50,542 bases of DNA from an uncultured Clostridia bacterium. GTDB taxonomy: Bacteria > Bacillota > Clostridia > Christensenellales > Borkfalkiaceae. Position 1 is the stretch's first letter. Every line of letters begins with the position of its first letter. The DNA is taken from assembly GCA_944338165.1 (NCBI GenBank), contig CALVLN010000008.1:1-50542 (forward strand). Reading direction: 5' to 3'. Under the pieces are notes generated by a model. The model had not been told where the DNA came from, did no database searches, and saw nothing but the letters and a program-made list of their open reading frames with translations. A program made the position numbers and the translations under genes. Below, piece by piece: positions 23,897-32,474 of the stretch.

Positions 23897-25411
23897 ATGG
23901 AAAAAATTGGAATTATCGATCTGGGATCGAATTCCGCGCGCCTTGTCATCGTCGAATTGTTCGGCGATGGACATTTTATGGTCGTCGACGAGCTGAAAGA
24001 GAGTGTGCGGCTCGGGCAGGACATGGACAGAGACGGCTTTTTGAAACCGCAGAGGGTAGCGGAAACCATCAAAACGTTAAAGATGTTCAAGCGGCTGTGC
24101 GACACGAGCAACGTCAGCCGCATTTTGGCTGTGGCGACGGCGGCCGTCCGCCGCGCAAAAAATCAGCGCTCGTTTCTTGACGAGATCCAGGCGACCTGCG
24201 GGATCAAAGTCAACGTGCTTTCGGAAGAGGAGGAGGCGACGCTCGTCTACCGCGGCGTCATCAACTCCATGGATATCCCCAAGGGGCTGATCCTCGAGAT
24301 CGGCGGCGGCAGCACCAAGATCGTCTATTACAACCGCCGCACCATCCTCAATTACGCCACGATGCCCTTCGGGGCGGTCACGCTGACCGACCTGTTTGCC
24401 GACGACGGCGTTTCCCCCAAGGAGCAGACGGAAAAGATCGAAGAGTTTTTCACCGAGCAGTTCAAGAAGATCGACTGGCTCTCGGAAGTCGAACCCGACG
24501 TGCAGATGATCGGCGTCGGCGGCTCCTTCCGCAATCTTTACAAGATCAACAAGATCGTGCGCAAGTATCCCCTGGATACCGTGCACAATTATACCTTTGC
24601 CGTGGACGATTTCCGCTCCATTTACGAGATGGTGCGCGTCCTCGACGTGGAAAAACGCAAGCGCATCCGCGGCCTTTCGCCCGCCCGCGCGGACATCATG
24701 CCCGCGGCGATGGCGATCGTCAAGGCGTTTACGGACTATATGCACGTGGAGAGTTTCGTCGTGAGCGGCAGCGGCCTGCGCGAGGGGATCATGTTCAACC
24801 AGGCGCTCCCGCAGACGGTGGAACGCCCCATTTCCGACGTCCTCAGCTATTCGCTGAGCACGCTCGTCCGCTATTACGAGTGCGACGAAAAGCACGTCGA
24901 ACACGTCGTGCAGCTGAGCATCCAGCTCTTCAAACAGCTGCGCGTGCTGCACAAATTCCCGCGGCAGTACCTCAAGGTGCTGAAGATCGCGGCGAGCCTG
25001 CACGACAGCGGTATGCGCGTCAAGTACTACCACAGCCACAAGCACGGGTGGTACATGGTGCTCAATTCCGCCATTTACGGGGCGACCCACCGCGAGATCG
25101 TGCTTGCGGCCTTCGTCGTCGGCTGCCACAAAAAGGAAGACATCAATCCCGCCGATTGGGCGCGCTACAAAGATATCGTCACCGAGGAGGATGCGGACGT
25201 CGTGCGCAAGCTTGGCGTGCTGCTCACCATCGCGGAAGCGCTCGACCGCAGCCGTTCCGGCGTGGTCACGGGCATCAACTGCGACGTGCTCGGCGATTCG
25301 GTCATCATGAAGACGCTCGTCAGCGGCGACGCTTCGCTTGAAGTGCGCTGCGCCGCCTCCGTCAATGCGGAATTCAGGCGTTCCTTCCGCAAGAATCTGG
25401 AAATTTTGTGA
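23897..25411 (+). CDS. ppx: Exopolyphosphatase / pppGpp phosphohydrolase (Ppx/GppA family)
   Basis: The 504-residue protein has an N-terminal ASKHA ATPase-fold domain with IIDLGSNSARLVI (phosphate 1), LEIGGGSTKIVYY (phosphate 2) and VSGSGLREGIMF. It is followed by a C-terminal HD-type helical domain with ASLHDSGMRVKYYHSHKHGWYM. It removes phosphate from polyphosphate chains or from pppGpp; the long two-domain form fits Ppx. The ATG at 23897 has TTGGAG upstream; the TTG at 23885 forms part of that SD. It has its own promoter and a folded leader, and a 34-base palindrome follows. Confidence 0.9.
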   Translation: MEKIGIIDLGSNSARLVIVELFGDGHFMVVDELKESVRLGQDMDRDGFLKPQRVAETIKTLKMFKRLCDTSNVSRILAVATAAVRRAKNQRSFLDEIQATCGIKVNVLSEEEEATLVYRGVINSMDIPKGLILEIGGGSTKIVYYNRRTILNYATMPFGAVTLTDLFADDGVSPKEQTEKIEEFFTEQFKKIDWLSEVEPDVQMIGVGGSFRNLYKINKIVRKYPLDTVHNYTFAVDDFRSIYEMVRVLDVEKRKRIRGLSPARADIMPAAMAIVKAFTDYMHVESFVVSGSGLREGIMFNQALPQTVERPISDVLSYSLSTLVRYYECDEKHVEHVVQLSIQLFKQLRVLHKFPRQYLKVLKIAASLHDSGMRVKYYHSHKHGWYMVLNSAIYGATHREIVLAAFVVGCHKKEDINPADWARYKDIVTEEDADVVRKLGVLLTIAEALDRSRSGVVTGINCDVLGDSVIMKTLVSGDASLEVRCAASVNAEFRRSFRKNLEIL

Positions 25412-25436
25412 TACAGGCACCCGCCGCAGGGCGGAA

Positions 25437-25470
25437 CAAACGCCCGTTTTGCGCGCAAAACGGGCGTTTG
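25437..25470. terminator. 34-base perfect palindrome after ppx
   Basis: CAAACGCCCGTTTTGCG is followed directly by its exact reverse complement. The U tract is weak (GTTTGATTTC), so it may terminate in either direction or simply stabilise the 3' end. Confidence 0.65.
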
Positions 25471-25486
25471 ATTTCAAAAGAGGATC

Positions 25487-26056
25487 ATGGAAAAGTTTAT
25501 TCTCGCAAGCGCGTCGCCGCGCCGGCGGGAGCTGCTTTCCGGGCTCGTTTCCCGGTTCTGCGTGCAGCCTTCCCGCTTTGAGGAGGTCCCTTCGGGGCTT
25601 CCGCCCGCACGGACGGCGCTCTCGTTTGCCGTCGGCAAGGCAGAGGACGTCGCGGCGCGATTTCCGGGGCAGATCGTTCTGGGCGCGGACACGGTGGTCT
25701 CTCTCGGCGGGGACGTGTTGGGAAAACCGCGGGACGCGGCGGATGCCGCCGCGACGCTGCGGCGGCTGAGCGGACGCACGCATTCCGTATTTACGGGCAT
25801 CTGCCTCATCGGGCGCGGAAAGAAGCTGTGCGCGACGGAGGAGAGCCGCGTCACTTTTTTCGAGCTCTCGGATGCGCTCATCGCGCAATACGTCGCCAGC
25901 GGGCTGCCGCTCGACAAGGCGGGCAGCTACGGCATACAGGACGGATACCCGCTCGTGCGCGCTCTGGAAGGAAGTTATACAAACGTGGTGGGGCTCCCCG
26001 TGGAGCGCGTCCGCACGATGTTGGAGGAACTTGGCTATGTTGAAACTTGCAATTGA
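25487..26056 (+). CDS. maf: Maf nucleotide pyrophosphatase
   Basis: This 189-residue house-cleaning enzyme hydrolyses dTTP, UTP or modified nucleotides. The Maf motifs are ILASASPRRRELL at the N-terminus, FEEVPSG, VLGADTVVSLGGDVLGKP, the SGRTHSVFTG loop, and DKAGSYGIQDGY. The ATG has GAGGATC upstream. It overlaps mreB by 20 bases. maf next to mreB is the classical Firmicutes arrangement for cell-shape and septum genes. Confidence 0.93.
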   Translation: MEKFILASASPRRRELLSGLVSRFCVQPSRFEEVPSGLPPARTALSFAVGKAEDVAARFPGQIVLGADTVVSLGGDVLGKPRDAADAAATLRRLSGRTHSVFTGICLIGRGKKLCATEESRVTFFELSDALIAQYVASGLPLDKAGSYGIQDGYPLVRALEGSYTNVVGLPVERVRTMLEELGYVETCN

Positions 26057-27026
26057 TTTCGGGACTTCGGTGACGAAGATCTATAAGATCGGCAGCGGGA
26101 TCGTGCTCGCCGAGGCGACCTGCGTCGCCGTCGATAAGGAGACGGGGGAGATCCGCGCCTTCGGGAACGAGGCAAAGCGGCTTTTGGGCAAGACGGCCGA
26201 ACAGACGGCCATCCGCTTTCCCGTCTACGAAGGGGAGATCGTCTCGGAATCGCTGGGCGCGGCGCTGCTGGAATACTTCCTCGGCAAGGTGACGGGCGGC
26301 AGCTGGGGGCGCACGGAAGCGCTCTTCTGCGTGCCCTGCGGCATCGCCCCCGACGCGCGGGAAAAATATTACCGCGTCGCCAATTCCGCGGGCCTTTCCC
26401 GCGTTTATTTTGCCGAGGCGCCCTTTTTGAGCGCGCTCGGCCAGGACGTGCCCCTGTCCGATTCCAATCCCGTATTCGTCATTGACATCGGCGCGGGTTG
26501 CACGTCCATCGCCGCGTTCTCGCTGGACGGCATCATTGCGGGGCTTTCCATGAACGTAGGCGGCAACAATATGGATATCCACATCATCGATCACGTCGCC
26601 GAGCAGTTCAATCTCAAGATCGGCTCGCTCACCAGCGAAAAACTCAAAAATACGGTGGGGAGCTTCCTCGACAGCGACAATCAGAGCATGGTCGTCAACG
26701 GGCGCGACATCGGCACGGGCAGGCCGCGTTCGGTCTCCGTCACTTCGCCCGACATCATGTTCCCCATCCGCGTCTATGTGGACAAGATCCTGGAATACGC
26801 GGAGCTCATTTTGAAAAAACTCCCCGCGGAAGTATCCGCGGCGGTCTGCAAGGGCGGGGCGTATCTTTCGGGCGGCGTCTGCCGCATGATGGGGCTTTCC
26901 GGTTACGTCGCCGATCGGCTTCAGATCGAAACGCATCTCGCGGAAGAGCCGCAGATGGCGGTGGTCCTGGGCGGCGGCAGGACGGTGGGAAATTCCGCGC
27001 TCCTGCACCGCATCCGGCTCAGCTGA
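26037..27026 (+). CDS. mreB: MreB-like bacterial actin, rod-shape protein
   Basis: The 329-residue protein is an actin homologue that would polymerise under the membrane and guide lateral wall synthesis. The nucleotide-binding phosphate 1 motif is LAIDFGTSVTKIYKIG, phosphate 2 is VIDIGAGCTSIAAFSLDGII, and the adenosine motif is AYLSGGVCRMMGLSGYVADRL. Several positions differ from the standard MreB (for example DIGAGCT instead of DIGGGTT), so it is a divergent MreB or Mbl-like member. The start overlaps the end of maf. The usual partners mreC and mreD do not follow; a terminator and nifS come next. Confidence 0.8.
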   Translation: MLKLAIDFGTSVTKIYKIGSGIVLAEATCVAVDKETGEIRAFGNEAKRLLGKTAEQTAIRFPVYEGEIVSESLGAALLEYFLGKVTGGSWGRTEALFCVPCGIAPDAREKYYRVANSAGLSRVYFAEAPFLSALGQDVPLSDSNPVFVIDIGAGCTSIAAFSLDGIIAGLSMNVGGNNMDIHIIDHVAEQFNLKIGSLTSEKLKNTVGSFLDSDNQSMVVNGRDIGTGRPRSVSVTSPDIMFPIRVYVDKILEYAELILKKLPAEVSAAVCKGGAYLSGGVCRMMGLSGYVADRLQIETHLAEEPQMAVVLGGGRTVGNSALLHRIRLS

Positions 27027-27034
27027 GCGCAAGC

Positions 27035-27061
27035 GGACGGCGGAAGCCGTCCCTTTTTTTA
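27035..27061 (+). terminator. Terminator after mreB
   Basis: GGACGGC, loop GGAA, GCCGTCC, C, then at least seven T. Confidence 0.85.
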
Positions 27062-27089
27062 TCCCGGCCCGGCCGGGAAGAGGGGTCAC

Positions 27090-28205
27090 ATGAACGTATA
27101 TCTCGACTATGCGGCGACGTCGCCGCTCACGGCGCAGGCGCTTTCCGCCATGCTCCCTTACCTTACGGAAACGTACGGCAATCCCGATTCGCTGCACGCC
27201 GGCGGGCGGGCAGCGGCATACGCCGTTACCCGCGCGCGGGATGCCGTCGCATCCGTGTTCGGCGTTTCCCCCGCGGAGGTGTATTTTACCTCCGGCGGTA
27301 CGGAGGCGGATAACTGGGCGGTGCGCCGCCTTTCCTGCGGGAAGGGCATCTGCGTCTCCGCCGTCGAACATCACGCCGTGCTCGGCGCGTGCAAACTTGC
27401 AGAAGGGGAGGGCATGTCTGTGACGACGCTCCCCGTCGAGGAGACGGGCATGGTATCCGTATCCCGCGCAAAAACGCTCCTGAATGCGGACATGGGCCTT
27501 CTGTGCGTCATGGCCGTCAACAACGAAACGGGCGTTTTGCAGCCGCTCGGCGAACTGGCGGAAGCGGCGCACGCGCGGGGCATGGTCGTGTTTTCCGATT
27601 GCGTCCAGGCAGCATGTACGCAGGATCTGAAGGAGACGGCCGCCCTCTGCGATGCGCTCGCCGTGTCCGCGCATAAAGTGGGAGGCCCTAAGGGCGTGGG
27701 GGCGCTCATCGTGAAAAAGGGCGTGCGCCTTTCCCCGCTGCTTGCCGGCGGAGAACAGGAACGCGGCATGCGGGCGGGTACGCTCAACGTGGCGGGCATC
27801 GTCGGCTTTGCCGAAGCGCTCACGCAGGCGCAGGCGCAGCGGGCGCGATTCAAAGCGCATACGGGCGCGCTGCGCGCGCGTTTTGAGGAAACGGTGTGCG
27901 CCGCGCTCGGGGACGAGGTGCGCATAGACGGGCGGGAATACCGCGCGGAGAACATCAGCCACCTTACCTTTTACGGGGCAGGGAGCAAAACGATGCTTGC
28001 CCGCCTCGATCTTGCGGGCGTATGCGCTTCGGGCGGCGCCGCCTGCGCGGCGCACAGCGGCCTGCCGTCGCACGTGCTCCTGGCGATGGGCAGGAGCGAA
28101 CGGGAGGCGGAACGCGGCGTGCGGTTTTCCTTCGGCATGCAGACGACGGAGGAGGAGGTGTGCTTTGCGGCGGATGCCGTTATTTCGGCTGCGCGCGGCG
28201 CGTGA
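27090..28205 (+). CDS. Cysteine desulfurase, NifS/IscS family
   Basis: This PLP enzyme of 371 residues takes sulfur from cysteine for Fe-S clusters or tRNA thiolation. The opening YLDYAATSPLTAQAL, the FTSGGTEADNWAV motif, the AVEHHAV histidine region, and SAHKVGGPKGVG with the PLP lysine at 196 are all conserved. The persulfide cysteine is C319 in ASGGAACAAHSGLPSHVL. It lacks an adjacent iscU or thiI, so its acceptor is not indicated. ATG 27090 has GAGGGG upstream. The gene sits between mreB and spoIVFA, where min genes are found in many Firmicutes, and is bracketed by terminators, so it is probably monocistronic. Confidence 0.9.
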   Translation: MNVYLDYAATSPLTAQALSAMLPYLTETYGNPDSLHAGGRAAAYAVTRARDAVASVFGVSPAEVYFTSGGTEADNWAVRRLSCGKGICVSAVEHHAVLGACKLAEGEGMSVTTLPVEETGMVSVSRAKTLLNADMGLLCVMAVNNETGVLQPLGELAEAAHARGMVVFSDCVQAACTQDLKETAALCDALAVSAHKVGGPKGVGALIVKKGVRLSPLLAGGEQERGMRAGTLNVAGIVGFAEALTQAQAQRARFKAHTGALRARFEETVCAALGDEVRIDGREYRAENISHLTFYGAGSKTMLARLDLAGVCASGGAACAAHSGLPSHVLLAMGRSEREAERGVRFSFGMQTTEEEVCFAADAVISAARGA

Positions 28206-28220
28206 GCCGGGAAGAGAAAA

Positions 28221-28252
28221 AAAGCTGTCGAGCAAAATCGACAGCTTTTTTT
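28221..28252 (+). terminator. Terminator after the cysteine desulfurase gene
   Basis: AAAGCTGTCGA pairs with TCGACAGCTTT across GCAAAA, then a T-rich tail. Confidence 0.85.
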
Positions 28253-28343
28253 CTTCTAAACGGGCCGGCGGGGGCATATAGTGATGGTGTAGCGCCGGGG
28301 GAAGCCTGCGGCGACATAGTACGCATCATCAGAGGTGAAGATT

Positions 28344-29075
28344 ATGAATGAAGAACTCGAATACGCCGAAATGCTGGAGATCCCCGTGGAGACGATCACC
28401 GTCCGCCGCAAGGAAAAGAAAAAGAAGGCAGCGGGGGAGGACCTCGGCGAGCAGCTCGTGGACAGGGTGAACGGGCGCATGGAACAGGCGGAGCAGGATC
28501 CCGCGTATGCGGAGAGCACGCCCATCGCGCGCGAAGTGCAGCCCAAAAAACGCTCGCTTTCGCGGATGATCCTCATCGGCGAATTCGTCGCCGTCTGCGC
28601 GCTGTGCGCGACCATCTTTTTCACCAACATTTTTCTTTCGGACAGCGCCATCAACACCTTCGTGCGGGGGCTGTTTGCGGGCAACGCGGAAACGGTCGAC
28701 ACGCGGACGTATCAGGATTTCACGCTCTCGCCCGTCGTCAGTGAATATGCCGACGTGGACATCGCCGTCTCGGACACGGGTGTGCTTTCGTTCACGGCGG
28801 AGTGCAGCGTTTACAGCCCCTGCGCAGGGGAAGTCGCATCCGTGAACGGCAGCGCGGAGGAGGGATACTCGGTGGAAGTGCGCCATTCCGATTCGTTTTC
28901 CACCATCGTGAGCGGGCTGGATGCCGTCTATTGCGCGTCGGGCGATGCGGTGCTGCGCAACGTGCCCATCGGCTTTTCGCAGGGGGAACGCGAAGTGCGC
29001 GTCATGCTGTATTCGGACGGCACGCTGCTCAACTGCTACACGGTAGACGGAGAGAACGGGCTTGCCTGGAGCTGA
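28344..29075 (+). CDS. spoIVFA: SpoIVFA-like sporulation membrane protein
   Basis: This 243-residue protein has a charged cytoplasmic N-terminus (about 72 residues), one membrane helix (about 74-97) and an outer domain with SVYSPCAGEVASVNGSAEEGYSV. The outer domain is a degenerate LytM fold lacking the zinc-binding H..D and HxH residues. In Bacillus, SpoIVFA holds the SpoIVFB protease in check in the mother cell until engulfment is complete. The assignment rests on this layout plus the overlapping downstream spoIVFB gene. ATG 28344 has AGAGGTGA in front. No clear sigma-E promoter was recognised. Confidence 0.75.
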   Translation: MNEELEYAEMLEIPVETITVRRKEKKKKAAGEDLGEQLVDRVNGRMEQAEQDPAYAESTPIAREVQPKKRSLSRMILIGEFVAVCALCATIFFTNIFLSDSAINTFVRGLFAGNAETVDTRTYQDFTLSPVVSEYADVDIAVSDTGVLSFTAECSVYSPCAGEVASVNGSAEEGYSVEVRHSDSFSTIVSGLDAVYCASGDAVLRNVPIGFSQGEREVRVMLYSDGTLLNCYTVDGENGLAWS

Positions 29076-29919
29076 GCCGCGCCTGCGCTTCCGCATCCAT
29101 CCGCTCTTTTTTGCATACGGGATCTGGACGGCGTTTTCGGGCGAGCTGATGGTGTTTCTCGCCGCCGCCGTTGCCGCCGTCGGGCACGAGTGCGCGCACG
29201 CCTTCGCCGCCCGCCGCATGGGCTATACGCTCGACCGCATCGTGCTCATGCCGTACGGCGCGGTGATCTCCGGCGACATCGGCGGCATTTCGCCCAAACA
29301 GGAATGCTTCGTCTGTCTGGCGGGGCCGTGTTTCAACGCGGCCGCCGCCCTCTTTTTTGCGGCGCTGTGGTGGCTGTATCCCGAAACGTACCCCTACACG
29401 GATACGGCGGCGTACGTGTCCGTATCCCTGTTCCTCGTCAATCTGCTGCCCGCCTATCCGCTCGACGGGGGACGCATGCTCTTTGCGCTTCTGCGCCCGC
29501 ACGGCGAGGCGCGGGCACGCAGGATCTGCCTGCTGCTTTCTCTGCTCTGCGCGCTCGCCGTTCTCGCGTATTTTATCGCCGGGGCGGCGGCGGGCAAGCC
29601 CGCCTGGAGCGCGCTGCTCTTCTGCATATTTCTGCTCGCGGGCATGTTCGGCGGCGGCCGCTATTCCCGCATCCGTTTTTCGCGGGAGAAGAGCTTTTCC
29701 CGCGGGGTAGAGGAGCGGCGCGTCGCGCTTTCGGCGGACCGCAGCGTGGGATACGCCGTGCGGTTTTTGCGCGAGGACAAATATCTCGTGCTCGTCCTGT
29801 TCCGCGGCGAGGAGTTTGCGGGCGAACTCACGGAAGAGGAGTTTCTGCGCGGCGTCTCGGCGGGGGATTGGACGCTCCCCGTGGGGGAGCTTCTGCCCGA
29901 ATTTTGCAAAAGACCTTGA
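29062..29919 (+). CDS. spoIVFB: SpoIVFB-like site-2 intramembrane metalloprotease
   Basis: The 285-residue M50 protease would cleave pro-sigma-K inside the mother-cell-derived membrane. The zinc motif GHECAHA puts HECAH at 42-46, and the third ligand is D135 in NLLPAYPLDGGRML. About six hydrophobic helices and LAGPCFN (about 87-92) fit the family. The C-terminal 85 residues form a small soluble domain like the CBS region of Bacillus SpoIVFB. The TTG start overlaps the end of spoIVFA by 14 bases, which couples their translation. The promoter for rng begins over its stop codon. Confidence 0.85.
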   Translation: MPGAEPRLRFRIHPLFFAYGIWTAFSGELMVFLAAAVAAVGHECAHAFAARRMGYTLDRIVLMPYGAVISGDIGGISPKQECFVCLAGPCFNAAAALFFAALWWLYPETYPYTDTAAYVSVSLFLVNLLPAYPLDGGRMLFALLRPHGEARARRICLLLSLLCALAVLAYFIAGAAAGKPAWSALLFCIFLLAGMFGGGRYSRIRFSREKSFSRGVEERRVALSADRSVGYAVRFLREDKYLVLVLFRGEEFAGELTEEEFLRGVSAGDWTLPVGELLPEFCKRP

Positions 29920-29944
29920 AAAATGCACGGGCATGTGATATAAT
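29916..29944 (+). promoter_or_regulatory. Promoter for rng
   Basis: TTGAAA (29916-29921), 17 bases, TATAAT (29939-29944); the -35 overlaps the spoIVFB stop codon. Confidence 0.8.
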
Positions 29945-30009
29945 ACGGGAAATTAGCGAAACACATACGCGGATACAGCCTGCGAGGCAGGATGGAAAGG
30001 TTGTAAAGC

Positions 30010-31506
30010 ATGAAAAAAGAATGGTATTTTGACCGTTTCTGCGGCCGACGGCTCGCCGTATATGCGGAGGACGGAAAGATCCTCGAGGTCGGCGTGGAGG
30101 ACGAAAAGGAGCAGGAATCGGTCGGGAGCATCTACAAAGGCAGGGTATGCAACGTCGTTGCGGGGATGCAGGCGGCATTCGTCTCCTGCGGGCTGAATAA
30201 AAATTGCTATCTTCCCCTCGACGAGAACGTGACGGCGCTCTTTCATTACGACGGCAGCGCCCGGATCGGCAGCGCGCCGTCGCTGAAGGAAGGGGATGAG
30301 ATCCTGGTGCAGATGGTCAAGCCGTCGCGCGGGAACAAGGGCGCCAAGGTGACCACGGCGCTTTCCTTTGTGGGCAAGCGGCTGATTTATCTGCCGCGGA
30401 CGGATTTTCTGGGCATCTCGCGCAAGATCACGGACGAGGGAACGCGCAGCCGCCTGCTTGCGGAAGCCGACGCGCTGCGGGATCCGGGAGAAGGATTCAT
30501 CGTGCGCACGGCCGCATCGGAGGCGACCCGGCGCGAGCTCAAGGCGGAATCCGCATATCTGAAGCGGATCTGCCGCTCCGTTCTCGAGGCGTCCGCCTCT
30601 GCACCCGTCGGTACGGTCGTCTATCGCGATTCGGAGCTTCCCGTCAAGGTTATGCGGGACAGTTTCGGCGCGGGCGTGACCAAGATCTGCGTGGGGGACC
30701 GCGGCCTGTACGAGACGCTGCTTCGCCTGGTGCGGCTGCGCGGCGATTTTTCGGAGAAAAACCTCGTCCTGTATACGGGCGTGCGCAGCATGTTCACGCA
30801 GTTCGGGCTGGACGGGCAGGTATATTCGCTTGCCGCGCCGCGCGTGGAGATGGGCAACGGGGCGTACCTCGTCATCGATCGCACGGAGGCCATGACGGTC
30901 ATCGACGTCAATTCCGGGAAATACATCGGGGATACCGATCTTGAAAGTACGGCGCGGGAGGTCAACCTCGCCGCCGCCCGCGAGATCGCGCGGCAGGTGC
31001 GGCTGCGCAACGTCGGCGGCATCATCGCCGTCGACTTCATCGACATGGCGGAGGAGGCGCACCGCGCGGAGGTGACGGCGGAGCTGGAGCTCTCGCTCAT
31101 GCAGGACAAGGCGAAGTGCCGCGTGCAGCCGATGAACGATCTCTGCGTGACGCTCTTCACGCGCAAACGCACCAACAACGAGCTGCTCTCCTTCCTGCTC
31201 AAACCGTGTCCTCACTGCACACGGCAGGGGTATGTCCTGTCTGACGTGTATATGGCGATGCGGCTGCGCAGTGCCATCCTCGATCGGTTTGCGGACGGCT
31301 ACCGCGCCGTCATCATCGAACTCAACCGCGGCCTTATGGAGAGCATCCTTTCGGGGCACGTGTTTTCCGCGGAAGCTGCCGGACCGTGGCGGGACAAGCA
31401 GGTGTACCTCATCCCGCATACCCATTTCAATGAAGAAAAATTTACCGTCCGCGGCGATAATTCGGGCGTGCTGCATCTGCCGGACGACGCGCAGATCCTC
31501 TATTGA
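30010..31506 (+). CDS. rng: Ribonuclease G/E
   Basis: This 498-residue endoribonuclease processes rRNA and mRNA. An S1 RNA-binding region lies near the N-terminus (SIYKGRVCNVVAGMQAAFVSCG, about 40-61). The catalytic magnesium aspartates are D299 in MTVIDVNSG and D342 in IIAVDFIDM, and the zinc-link cysteines are C400 and C403 in KPCPHC. Its size matches RNase G rather than RNase E with its long tail. In many Clostridia rng follows spoIVFB and precedes rplU-rpmA; here those ribosomal genes are missing and a gene-free kilobase follows. The leader between promoter and ATG is about 60 bases. Confidence 0.92.
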   Translation: MKKEWYFDRFCGRRLAVYAEDGKILEVGVEDEKEQESVGSIYKGRVCNVVAGMQAAFVSCGLNKNCYLPLDENVTALFHYDGSARIGSAPSLKEGDEILVQMVKPSRGNKGAKVTTALSFVGKRLIYLPRTDFLGISRKITDEGTRSRLLAEADALRDPGEGFIVRTAASEATRRELKAESAYLKRICRSVLEASASAPVGTVVYRDSELPVKVMRDSFGAGVTKICVGDRGLYETLLRLVRLRGDFSEKNLVLYTGVRSMFTQFGLDGQVYSLAAPRVEMGNGAYLVIDRTEAMTVIDVNSGKYIGDTDLESTAREVNLAAAREIARQVRLRNVGGIIAVDFIDMAEEAHRAEVTAELELSLMQDKAKCRVQPMNDLCVTLFTRKRTNNELLSFLLKPCPHCTRQGYVLSDVYMAMRLRSAILDRFADGYRAVIIELNRGLMESILSGHVFSAEAAGPWRDKQVYLIPHTHFNEEKFTVRGDNSGVLHLPDDAQILY

Positions 31507-31509
31507 ACG

Positions 31510-31550
31510 AAAAAAGAGCGGGGGCAAAGAGAATTTCTCTTTGCCCCCGC
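31510..31550. terminator. Terminator shared by rng and the opposing transcription unit
   Basis: A GC-rich stem pairs 31518-31533 with 31535-31550. On the minus strand it is followed by CT and six T (A at 31510-31515), a better U tract than on the plus side (GTGTTTTGCC). It is thus built at least as well to stop the minus-strand unit. Confidence 0.8.
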
Positions 31551-32024
31551 GTGTTTTGCCTGGGCTTGTTCTCGTCCGCCGCTGCTCTATGGAAATCGGC
31601 AGCCGAACGGTCCGGGATGCGGGTCCTGCGGCCGTACGCCGCGCGATCCGTTCTTGTCGTAAGAGACCTTGCGCGCCGCGCAGCCGCCGTGTGGAGTCTG
31701 GCGCTTCGGCGACAGAGCGCCCGTTCATTTGCGTCCTGCGTTTCCGATCGCAGGTGACCCGTCGTATCCCTGCCGCAGCGGCTTTTTGCCGTCACAACGC
31801 CATGTCCGTATCCGCGGAACAAAGCCTGCCTATCCCGTGCCTGCGTTTCCCCGCAGAGCCCGTACATGGCAGCTGCGGCGTTCCGCTGCGGCGCTTTTTC
31901 GCGCCGCTCCGGCTTGCGTCGGGTGCGGGATGCCGCGGGTGCGGCGGGAGGGGAAAATAAGTTCCCCGCGCGACCGCACGGAGAACGTGTTTTCAAAGTT
32001 ATTCTGTTTTATCGGGCGAAACTC

Positions 32025-32078
32025 TTACTTTGCGTAATGCCGTCTTTTCGCTATTCTTTTCGGAACGTCGCTTGCCAC
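32025..32078 (-). other. Possible 17-residue basic micro-ORF in the minus-strand unit
   Basis: GTG start with ATAAGGAACG upstream. After the initiator it reads ASDVPKRIAKRRHYAK and then TAA. Its GTG lies in the loop of a GGAACG/CGTTCC hairpin (32062-32067 with 32079-32084). Translation is unproven. Confidence 0.2.
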
Positions 32079-32196
32079 CGTTCCTTATCCGGAAGACCCG
32101 AAAATAGGAAACTTACACAATTTTCAGACTTCGCGCTCCCTTCTTTCTTTTGGGATGGCCCTGCGGAAACCTCTTATCCGCACGTCCGGGATCGCT

Positions 32197-32229
32197 TTAT
32201 GATTTCACCCTGTAAGCTGCGTTGTACAT
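32197..32229 (-). other. Possible 10-residue micro-ORF in the minus-strand unit
   Basis: ATG preceded by AAAGGGGGGAAAGTCCA, encoding MYNAAYRVKS then TAA. The SD is strong; translation is unproven. Confidence 0.2.
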
Positions 32230-32244
32230 TGGACTTTCCCCCCT

Positions 32245-32286
32245 TTACGTGAGCTTCAAGCCCTGAAAAGAAATGATTTTCAACAT
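32245..32286 (-). other. Possible 13-residue micro-ORF in the minus-strand unit
   Basis: ATG preceded by GAAGGAGGTACGACGAT, encoding MLKIISFQGLKLT then TAA. The SD sits in the loop of an ATATCG/CGATAT hairpin whose 3' arm runs into the start codon. A three-codon ORF (ATG CAC AAG TAA, 32396-32407) with GGAAGGAG lies further upstream. Confidence 0.2.
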
Positions 32287-32474
32287 ATCGTCGTACCTCC
32301 TTCGATATGGATTTTCGGAAACGTTACCTCCTCCCCGGTTTCCCTGTGAGTGCGGACGCCCGTCCGCGCGATTCTGCTCCCGAATTTCTTTTCGCTTACT
32401 TGTGCATTGGAGTACTCCTTCCTTTTTTTGAAAGAAAGTAACTTTTTTTGTTGCTTCCTTTCTTTTGTACCTTT

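Larger units (their letters stand above)
31510..32468 (-). ncRNA. Candidate large structured RNA or micro-ORF transcript, about 0.96 kb
   Basis: No conventional gene lies between rng and gerAC, but the minus strand has a near-consensus promoter (32475-32502) and a terminator (31510-31550). The first 400 bases contain about eight SD-like purine runs. Several lie in hairpin loops: GGAAAC/GTTTCC (32317-32322 with 32338-32343, loop with GGGGAGGAGG), ATATCG/CGATAT (32285-32290 with 32303-32308, loop AAGGAGG) and TGCGGA/TCCGCA (32162-32167 with 32177-32182, loop AAGAGG). Others precede tiny ORFs. Further hairpins include GCGGACG/CGTCCGC (32352-32367), GGGGAA/TTCCCC (31950-31967) and GCGGCGC/GCGCCGC (31888-31907). 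I do not match it to RNase P, tmRNA, SRP or 6S RNA. Classes such as OLE, GOLLD or ROOL cannot be excluded by eye. Confidence 0.4.

Noticed and set aside
28260..28343. Sigma-E promoter for spoIVFA
   Set aside because: GCATATA and CATAGTA are both present but about 38 bases apart, far from the 14-16 spacing of sigma-E promoters.
29953..31728. Long minus-strand frame opposite rng
   Set aside because: It overlaps the well-supported rng gene completely and has Arg/His/Asp-rich composition expected of an antisense frame.
31442..31996. Minus-strand open frame of about 184 codons in the gene-free region
   Set aside because: Arg/Ala-rich, no SD, starts at a TTG, runs into rng on the other strand and shows no domain; typical of a GC-rich shadow frame.
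32197..32240. Resemblance of GGGAAAGTCC to the conserved 5' segment of RNase P RNA
   Set aside because: The partner sequences of the RNase P core (ACAGAA..GGCTTA and the helix P4 complement) are not present at the expected distance.
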